Part shown: piece by piece, positions 57,390 through 64,000 of the stretch
How the letters are laid out: every line of letters starts with the position of its first letter
Numbering within the stretch: position 1 is the stretch's first letter
DNA from: Aeromicrobium senzhongii
Lineage (GTDB): Bacteria > Actinomycetota > Actinomycetes > Propionibacteriales > Nocardioidaceae
NCBI RefSeq assembly: GCF_014334735.1
Contig: NZ_CP060587.1
Coordinates: forward strand, 1,364,001 to 1,428,000
Length of the DNA stretch: 64,000 nucleotides
Reading direction: 5' to 3'
Notes under the pieces: generated by a model
What the model saw: only the letters and a program-made list of their open reading frames with translations
Told to the model about the DNA's origin: nothing
Databases searched by the model: none
Made by a program: the position numbers and the translations under genes

Positions 57390-58697
57390 TCAGCCGTCGA
57401 AGTGGTGCATGTCGGAGCGGCCGTACGACCAGCGGAACCCGTGCTTGCGCATGAGCTTCACCACGGGGTCCGACGAGCTGCGCCACGTGACCCGTGCCGG
57501 ACTGGCGTGCGTGACGAACCATTTGTTCGGGACCCACCCGCCGGAGGAGCGGAACGGGTTCTCCCACGGGTTCACGTCGATGGCGCGGCCGGAGGCGTGC
57601 GGGCTGCGCACGGACCGGCCGACGACCTTGCGGCAGTTGAACCCCGAGGTGTTGTCCGCCCGCATCGACTTGCGGTCGTCGGCGCCCTTCAGTGACTTGG
57701 ACCAGCCGAACCGGTCGACGCGGTACATGTGCCGGATCGGGTGCCGGCCCTTGAACATGGCGGTGAAGGCGCGCGCGGTCTTGCCGGCGACCTTGCGGTG
57801 GACGACGATCTCGCCGCGCCGCACGTACCCGTCGAAGGCCCAGTAGTTGACCCGCACGATCCGCAGGTCCGAGCGGCCGACGGGGCAGCCGGCGTGCCAG
57901 CTGCGACCCTTCATCGACTTCCAGACCGAGTCCGAGAGCTTCGAGATTCTCGCATCGGCGGCCTGACGGGACGCCCGGGGCTGGGCCGGGAGGCTGCTGG
58001 GCCGGGGAGCGCCCCGGGGGAGCACCACCTTGGCGCCGGGCGGGACGTTGTCGAGAGCCCTGGTCGGCGACGTCGCCCGGGCGTAGGTCCGGGTTCCGGC
58101 GAACCGCAGCCGGTACCGGCCGTCGTCACGGGGCGCGAAGGTGACCGAGCCCGTTCCCTTCCGGACGCTGATCGTGCGGGCCTTGCGCCAGGTCTTCGTT
58201 CCGGCCTTGCGGAACTCGAGCCGCACGGATCCCGTGGGCGCCGGGCCGTGGGCGGCCCGCCAGGTCGCGACGAAGCGCGCCTTGCGGTGGTCGACGACCC
58301 GTTTCGGACTCTGCAGCCGCAGGGACGTGGCGATCGCGGTGCCCGTGACGGTGGCCGTGCCCGAGGTCGCCACGACCGCTCCGGCCGCATCGACGACCTG
58401 CAGGCGCAGCCGCACGGGATCCACCGCGGTGCGCACGCGCACGGTGACGCGAGGCCCGTCGACGCTCAGCGCGCCGGTTCCCTCCAACCGCACGGTCGCA
58501 CCCTGCGGCAGGTCGGCAGCCGTGCCGGTGAGGGTGACGTCGGTGCCGATGGGACCCGAGGCGCTGGCACGAGCCCACGCGATCGAGGGAGCCGCAGGCT
58601 CCTCGGCCCGTGCCGTCGCCGCAGAGCCCAGCACGAGTGCGCCGAGCACGGCGGGCAGGACGAGTCGACCGGTCCACCGCGCGATTCCCGGGGTCAC
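57390..58697 (-). CDS. Exported M15-family peptidase (D-Ala-D-Ala carboxypeptidase/endolysin type)
   Basis: The 435-residue protein has a signal peptide (1-31), one or two Ig-like beta-sandwich domains (about 35-210), and a C-terminal M15 zinc peptidase domain. The zinc motif SPHASGRAIDVN (H and D ligands) and DMHHFDG (final His) are intact. It should cleave peptidoglycan peptides. The Ig-like region (KTWRKARTISVRKGTG) resembles one in the propeller protein at 16956. The start is on the minus strand at 58697, first of a minus-strand group with AIM24 and the exported protein. Confidence 0.9.
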   Translation of the reverse strand: MTPGIARWTGRLVLPAVLGALVLGSAATARAEEPAAPSIAWARASASGPIGTDVTLTGTAADLPQGATVRLEGTGALSVDGPRVTVRVRTAVDPVRLRLQVVDAAGAVVATSGTATVTGTAIATSLRLQSPKRVVDHRKARFVATWRAAHGPAPTGSVRLEFRKAGTKTWRKARTISVRKGTGSVTFAPRDDGRYRLRFAGTRTYARATSPTRALDNVPPGAKVVLPRGAPRPSSLPAQPRASRQAADARISKLSDSVWKSMKGRSWHAGCPVGRSDLRIVRVNYWAFDGYVRRGEIVVHRKVAGKTARAFTAMFKGRHPIRHMYRVDRFGWSKSLKGADDRKSMRADNTSGFNCRKVVGRSVRSPHASGRAIDVNPWENPFRSSGGWVPNKWFVTHASPARVTWRSSSDPVVKLMRKHGFRWSYGRSDMHHFDG

Positions 58698-58758
58698 GGG
58701 CTCAGGGTAAGTCAGACACGCAGGGGAGTGCGATTTCCGTTGGGAAGGATCTGGCTGC

Positions 58759-58764
58759 TAGCAT
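58759..58764 (+). promoter_or_regulatory. Putative -10 of the infC operon
   Basis: TAGCAT is about 180 bp upstream of infC and gives room for the leader and attenuator. The -35 is weak. Confidence 0.3.
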
Positions 58765-58874
58765 GGTTGATCGAAGTGGAGGTCACTCCCACCTGCCGGG
58801 TTTTTGATCCGGGGGTCACCCATTGCGGGTCGTCTCTGACGATCGTGCGGTGTGCGGCACCGTAGGGTGCGTGT

Positions 58875-58908
58875 GGTGACTTTCGCTTCGACGGAGGTCA
58901 CCTTTTTT
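58875..58908 (+). terminator. Attenuator hairpin in the infC leader
   Basis: GGTGACTTTCG (58875-58885) pairs with CGGAGGTCACC (58892-58902) over 11 bp (two G-U), with a CTTCGA loop. Six T follow (58903-58908). This is a full intrinsic terminator 22 bases before the infC SD, so most transcripts could stop here unless the hairpin is prevented. GGTCAC also occurs at 58781-58786 and 58814-58819 and could pair with the left arm instead, as an antiterminator. L20 or IF3-linked control is a plausible signal. Confidence 0.75.
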
Positions 58909-58940
58909 CGTGTCCTCCACCACCGATCTCAGGAGGATCC

Positions 58941-59630
58941 ATCAGCACAGATCTGCGCGTCAACGAGCGCATTCGCGTACCCGAGGTCCGGCTCGTCGGA
59001 CCCAGTGGTGAACAGGTCGGCATCGTTCGTATCGAAGATGCCATGCGCCTGGCTGCAGAAGCCGATCTCGACCTGGTCGAGATCGCGCCCCATGAGCGCC
59101 CCCCGGTGTGCCGTCTCATGGATTTCGGAAAGTTCAAGTACGAATCGGCGCAGAAGGCTCGCGAGTCCCGTCGCAACCAGACGAACACGGTCATCAAGGA
59201 GATGAAGCTCCGCCCCAAGATCGACCAGCACGACTACGCCACGAAGAAGGGCCACGTCGTGCGGTTCCTGCAGGCGGGCGACAAGGTCAAGATCACGATC
59301 ATGTTCCGCGGCCGCGAGCAGCACCGTCCCGAGCTCGGGTACCGGTTGCTGCAGAAGCTGGCTGCCGACGTCGAGGATCTGGGCTTCATCGAGTCCAATG
59401 CGCGCCAGGACGGCCGCAACATGACGATGGTGCTCGCTCCGCACAAGAAGAAGTCCGAGGCGCAGGCCGAGGTCAAGGCCGCCAAGGCCGTGACCACCGC
59501 CGCGCGTGAGGCTGAACGCGAGGCCGAGGCCGAGGCCGAGAAGGCGCATCGCGAAGAACACAAGAAGACCGCGACGGCGAAGAAGCCCCGTCGTCGCTCC
59601 GAGAACCTCGACCCAGACATGGAGGCATAA
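58941..59630 (+). CDS. infC: Translation initiation factor IF-3 with an AUC start
   Basis: The 229-residue protein has the IF3 N-domain ([24 protein letters not shown]), linker, and C-domain ([16 protein letters not shown], then MFRGREQ). Codons upstream of the first ATG (59043) encode conserved N-domain sequence, so that ATG is internal. The only start in this frame after the leader is ATC at 58941, four bases after AGGAGG. AUU/AUC starts are known for infC, where IF3 rejects them and so limits its own synthesis. A 50-residue Ala/Glu/Lys-rich tail extends the C-terminus. The operon continues with rpmI and rplT. Confidence 0.93.
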   Translation: MSTDLRVNERIRVPEVRLVGPSGEQVGIVRIEDAMRLAAEADLDLVEIAPHERPPVCRLMDFGKFKYESAQKARESRRNQTNTVIKEMKLRPKIDQHDYATKKGHVVRFLQAGDKVKITIMFRGREQHRPELGYRLLQKLAADVEDLGFIESNARQDGRNMTMVLAPHKKKSEAQAEVKAAKAVTTAAREAEREAEAEAEKAHREEHKKTATAKKPRRRSENLDPDMEA

Positions 59631-59632
59631 CC

Positions 59633-59827
59633 GTGCCGAAGTTCAAGCCCCACTCGGGCATGAAGAAGCGCATCAAGGTCACCGGCAAGGGCAAGCTCCG
59701 CCGCGAGCAGACCAACCGCCGCCACCTCTTGGAGGTCAAGTCCTCGACCCGGAAGCGCCGCCTCGCCGGCACGACCGAGGTGTCGAAGGCTGACACCAAG
59801 GCGGTCAAGAAGCTGCTCGGTCTCTGA
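59633..59827 (+). CDS. rpmI: Ribosomal protein L35
   Basis: The 64-residue basic protein begins MPKFKPHSGMKKR, as in L35, and starts at GTG two bases after infC. It is in the conserved infC-rpmI-rplT order. Confidence 0.98.
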   Translation: MPKFKPHSGMKKRIKVTGKGKLRREQTNRRHLLEVKSSTRKRRLAGTTEVSKADTKAVKKLLGL

Positions 59828-59863
59828 GCGCCCCACCCCCCAAAGATTTGAAGGAGTAACACT

Positions 59864-60256
59864 GTGGCACGCGTCAAGCGTTCAGTGAACGCGCAGAAGA
59901 AGCGCCGCGAAGTCCTCGAGCGGGCCTCCGGCTACCGTGGCCAGCGCTCGCGGCTGTACCGCAAGGCCAAGGAGCAGGTCACCCACTCGCTGGTCTACTC
60001 GTACAACGACCGCAAGGCTCGCAAGGGCGACTTCCGTCGTCTCTGGATCCAGCGAATCAATGCCGCGGCTCGCGCCCAGGGCATGACGTACAACCGCTTC
60101 ATCCAGGGCCTCAAGGCCGCCGAGGTCGAGGTCGACCGCAAGATCCTCGCGGATCTGGCCGTCAACGACATCGCCGCGTTCAACGCTCTCGTCGAGGTCG
60201 CCAAGGCGAACCTGCCCGAGGACGTCAACGCCCCCAAGGCCGACCAGGCCGTCTGA
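59864..60256 (+). CDS. rplT: Ribosomal protein L20
   Basis: The 130-residue protein has the [15 protein letters not shown] basic extension and the globular domain. It has a GAAGGAG SD and a GTG start. In other bacteria L20 represses its own operon. Confidence 0.98.
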   Translation: MARVKRSVNAQKKRREVLERASGYRGQRSRLYRKAKEQVTHSLVYSYNDRKARKGDFRRLWIQRINAAARAQGMTYNRFIQGLKAAEVEVDRKILADLAVNDIAAFNALVEVAKANLPEDVNAPKADQAV

Positions 60257-60278
60257 GCTCCGGCTCAAACTCTCACTC

Positions 60279-61067
60279 GTGGCGAGCCCCGGCGATCTCA
60301 CCGTCCGTTCCGGACGGGTCAAGGTCGCGCGGCGGCTCGCCACGCGTGCGTTCCGGGTCAAGACCGGCGAGTTCCTCGCCGAGGGACCCCAGGCCGTGCG
60401 TGAGGCTCTCGCAGAGCCCGGCGTGGTGATCGAGGTCTTCGCGACCGTCGACGCCACCGAGCGGTACCCCGAGCTCGCGGACATGGCCGAGACGTGGCAC
60501 GTCGTCACCGACGACGTCGTCGCCGAGATCGCCGACTCCGTCACGCCCCAGGGCCTCGTCGCCCGCTGTCACTCGGTGCTGACCACGATCGAGGACATCC
60601 CCGAGGACGCGCGCCTCGTGCTGGTCTGCGCCGAGATCCGCGACCCGGGCAACCTCGGTGCGGTCATCCGCTGCGCCGACGCGGCCGGGGCCGCCGGCGT
60701 CATCGTCGCGGGCGAGAGTGTCGACCCGCTCAACCCCAAGGTCGTGCGCGCCACCGCCGGCTCGCTGTTCCACCTGCCGATCGCGGTCGAGGACGACGTC
60801 GAGGCCGTCATCGCCGAGCTGCAGTCCCGCGGCGTCCAGGTGCTCGCCGCCGACGGCGCAGGGGAGACGGGCCTGTTCGACGCCGATCTCGACCTGACGG
60901 CGCCCACCGCCTGGATGATGGGCAACGAGGCCCACGGACTGCCCGACGAGTGGTCCGCGCTGGCCGACCGGGTCGTCCACGTGCCGATCCTGGGCCGGGC
61001 CGAGAGCTTGAATCTTGCCACCGCCGCAGCGGTCTGCCTCTACTCCTCAGCCCGCGAGCAGGGTTAG
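60279..61067 (+). CDS. TrmH/SpoU-family rRNA methyltransferase
   Basis: The 262-residue SPOUT methyltransferase has the N-terminal SpoU substrate-binding domain and a C-terminal trefoil-knot domain with motifs AEIRDPGNLGAVIRCADAAG, GNEAHGLP and ESLNLATAAAVCLY. It would 2'-O-methylate 23S rRNA or tRNA ribose; the target is not decided. It follows rplT by 22 bases. Confidence 0.93.
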   Translation: MASPGDLTVRSGRVKVARRLATRAFRVKTGEFLAEGPQAVREALAEPGVVIEVFATVDATERYPELADMAETWHVVTDDVVAEIADSVTPQGLVARCHSVLTTIEDIPEDARLVLVCAEIRDPGNLGAVIRCADAAGAAGVIVAGESVDPLNPKVVRATAGSLFHLPIAVEDDVEAVIAELQSRGVQVLAADGAGETGLFDADLDLTAPTAWMMGNEAHGLPDEWSALADRVVHVPILGRAESLNLATAAAVCLYSSAREQG

Positions 61068-61070
61068 GCT
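61065..61070 (+). promoter_or_regulatory. -10 of a probable leaderless PAS-kinase transcript
   Basis: TAGGCT at the end of the methyltransferase gene ends seven bases before GTG 61078. Confidence 0.45.
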
Positions 61071-61077
61071 CTGGCCC

Positions 61078-62115
61078 GTGCCCTCAGACGAGTACCCCGA
61101 CGGCATCATCGTCGCCGACGCCGACGGGCGGGTGACGTACGTCAACGAATGGATCAAGTACTGGGCCCGCGCCGAGGGCGACGAGATGCTCGGCATGCAT
61201 CTGAACGACGCCGTGCCGTTCGACGATCTCGCGGGCAACAGCTGGTTCGACTCGGTCCACCCGTACGACGGGCTCGCGATCCGCACCCGCATCAGCGAGG
61301 CGTCCTGGTACTCCCCGCGTGGCAGTGAGTACCTGATCACCGCCGCCCTCGTGCGCGACCGCCCGGCCGGCAAGGTCATCAAGGTCGTCGTCTCGGTCCG
61401 CAACGCCCGCGTCCGCCTGCAGCGCGACCGCGAGAAGTCCGACATGGTCGCCACCGTCGCCCACGAGCTGCGGTCCCCGCTGACCGGCATCAAGGGGTTC
61501 ACGGCCACGCTGCTGAGCCGCTGGGACGCGTTCACCGAGGAGCAGCGCCTCTTCATGCTGCAGACCATCGATGCGGACGCCGACCGGTTGAGCCGCCTCA
61601 TCACCGAGCTGCTCGACGCCGCCCGGATCGATGCGGGTCGCCTGTCCCTGCGCACCGAGCCCGTGCGGCTCGACGAGCTGGCCACGCGGGTCCTCAAGTC
61701 GGTGTTCTCCACGGCGGACGACGTGCCGACGCCCCGGGTCATCGGCGATGTCCCGGTCGTGTGGGGCGACGCCGACCGCGTCACCCAGGTGCTGACCAAC
61801 CTCATCGAGAACGCCATCCGCCACGGCGAGGGCCTGCGCGAGGTCGTGATCTCGCCGGAGGGTCGCGGTGACACGGCGGGCGTGGCCGTGCGCATCGTCG
61901 ACAACGGTCCGGGCATCCCGGAGGAGTCGCGGGTGCGCATCTTCAGCCGGTTCTGGCGCTCGGGTCCCGGCGCCGGCAGCGGCCTGGGCATGTTCATCGT
62001 GCGCGGTGTCGTGGACCAGCACGGCGGCTCGATCTCGATCGAGGACGCCGACGGCGGGGGAGCCTCGATCTGCGTGTGGTTCCCGGTCAACGAGCCGGAC
62101 TCCCTGACCTCCTGA
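61078..62115 (+). CDS. PAS-domain sensor histidine kinase
   Basis: The 345-residue soluble kinase has an N-terminal PAS domain (1-115; DGIIVADADGRVTYVNEW), HisKA with the H-box AHELRSPLTGIKG, and HATPase with NLIENAIRHG, DNGPGIPEESR and GSGLGMFIV. It has no membrane segment and no adjacent response regulator, so it is an orphan cytosolic kinase. The start is GTG 61078; the open frame starts earlier inside the previous gene. Confidence 0.92.
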   Translation: MPSDEYPDGIIVADADGRVTYVNEWIKYWARAEGDEMLGMHLNDAVPFDDLAGNSWFDSVHPYDGLAIRTRISEASWYSPRGSEYLITAALVRDRPAGKVIKVVVSVRNARVRLQRDREKSDMVATVAHELRSPLTGIKGFTATLLSRWDAFTEEQRLFMLQTIDADADRLSRLITELLDAARIDAGRLSLRTEPVRLDELATRVLKSVFSTADDVPTPRVIGDVPVVWGDADRVTQVLTNLIENAIRHGEGLREVVISPEGRGDTAGVAVRIVDNGPGIPEESRVRIFSRFWRSGPGAGSGLGMFIVRGVVDQHGGSISIEDADGGGASICVWFPVNEPDSLTS

Positions 62116-63240
<1,125 letters not shown>

Positions 63241-63241
63241 C

Positions 63242-64000
63242 ATGCGTGTCCCCGTGGAGTGGCTGCGGTCACTCGTCGAGTTGCCCGATGCCGTCACGAC
63301 GGAGCAGTTGGCCGATCGCCTGACGATGTACGACCTCAAGCTCGAGGAGATCGTCGGCGGCGGCCTGTCCGGCCCGCTGACGGTCGGCCGCGTGCTGGCG
63401 ATCTCGCCCGAGGAGCAGAAGAACGGCAAGACGATCAACTGGTGCCGCGTCGACGTCGGTGCGCACAACGAGCCGTCGGTGCCCGACGCCCCCGGTGACG
63501 ACGTGCCCTCGCGCGGCATCATCTGCGGCGCGCACAACTTCGGTGTCGGCGACCTCGTCGTCGTGTCGCTGCCGGGCACGTACCTGCCCGCGCTCGGCTT
63601 CGAGATCGGCTCGCGCAAGACCTACGGCCACGTGTCCGACGGCATGATCTGCTCGACCACCGAACTCGGTTTGGCCGAGGACGAGTCGACCGCCCACGGC
63701 ATCGTCGTGCTCGAGCCCGGCTCCGCGGAGCCCGGCGACGACGCGATCGCGCTGCTGGGCCTGGCCGACCAGACCCTCGACCTCGAGGTGAACCCCGACC
63801 GTGCCTACGCGCTGAGCCTGCGTGGCGTCGCCCGCGACGCCGCCCTGGCGTTCGACGTGCCGTTCACCGACCCCGCCGACCGTCCCGTGCCGTCCACCGA
63901 TGCCGCGGCCTACCCGGTCCGCGTCGAGGACCCGATCGGCTGCCCCGTCTTCACGACGCTCGTCGTCGAGGGCATCGACCCGTCCGCGAAGACTCCGGCG
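63242..64000 (+). CDS. pheT: Phenylalanyl-tRNA synthetase beta subunit (5' part only)
   Basis: The first 253 codons are in the window. They show MRVPVEWLRSLVELP, the EMAP-like tRNA-binding domain (GRVLAISPEEQKNGKTINWCRVDVG, then GIICGAHNFGVGD), and DLEVNPDRAYALS at the start of the B3 region. Start ATG 63242, one base after pheS. The gene continues past the right edge. Confidence 0.95.
   Translation, partial: MRVPVEWLRSLVELPDAVTTEQLADRLTMYDLKLEEIVGGGLSGPLTVGRVLAISPEEQKNGKTINWCRVDVGAHNEPSVPDAPGDDVPSRGIICGAHNFGVGDLVVVSLPGTYLPALGFEIGSRKTYGHVSDGMICSTTELGLAEDESTAHGIVVLEPGSAEPGDDAIALLGLADQTLDLEVNPDRAYALSLRGVARDAALAFDVPFTDPADRPVPSTDAAAYPVRVEDPIGCPVFTTLVVEGIDPSAKTPA

Noticed and set aside
59043-59630. 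infC starting at the ATG at 59043
   Set aside because: The conserved IF3 N-domain sequence lies upstream of it in frame, behind AGGAGG and ATC.

Overview
The window is 64 kb of high-GC DNA from an actinobacterium. GTG starts are frequent, genes overlap by ATGA/GTGA, -10 elements follow TANNNT, several transcripts look leaderless, and the content is typical of the class: mihF, a PriA without helicase motifs, a DUF222/HNH nuclease and infC-rpmI-rplT. The order pyrR-pyrB-pyrC-carAB-pyrF ... mihF-gmk-rpoZ-coaBC-metK-priA-fmt-rsmB-rpe-rib-his suggests Propionibacteriales, most likely Nocardioidaceae such as Aeromicrobium or Nocardioides. No rRNA, tRNA, CRISPR array, insertion sequence or prophage was recognised.

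Region 1 (1-28 kb) is accessory and metabolic. It starts with an EfeUOB iron uptake operon behind a DtxR/IdeR-like box. Then come an M6 secreted metalloprotease, oxidoreductases, two GNAT acetyltransferases, an ECF sigma factor with a SnoaL-like tail coupled to a DUF6069 membrane protein, a DUF222/HNH nuclease and a rifampin ADP-ribosyltransferase (Arr) with its catalytic spacing intact. Next are a seven-bladed secreted beta-propeller, a frameshifted membrane-protein gene, and a DesK/NarL-type two-component system followed by an ABC exporter. The two operons share a 16-bp promoter element. The region closes with TrmO, small membrane proteins, and a DUF2510-nuclease-excalibur protein.

Region 2 (28.4-36.4 kb) is the pyrimidine operon pyrR-pyrB-pyrC-carA-carB-pyrF, with overlapping genes throughout. 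A PyrR-binding loop in the leader appears to mask the pyrR ribosome binding site. No pyrD is present.

Region 3 (36.4-41.5 kb, minus strand) lies between pyrF and mihF and is the most interesting part. It is a compact four-gene cassette: ECF sigma factor, 148-aa soluble protein, S8 subtilase with five PLTRGN repeats just before its catalytic domain, and TPR-CHAT (caspase-like) protease. The gaps are -4, 8 and 7 bp. I read it as a stress-inducible two-protease system in which one protease may activate the other. That reading is inference.

Region 4 (41.6-64 kb) is core housekeeping: mihF, gmk, rpoZ, coaBC, metK, priA, fmt, rsmB and rpe; an FMN riboswitch with ribD-ribE-ribBA-ribH; hisE-hisG; a PH-domain protein and SseB; a minus-strand M15 peptidase/AIM24 group; an attenuated infC operon in which infC starts at AUC; an rRNA methyltransferase; a PAS histidine kinase; and pheS-pheT, with pheT running off the end.
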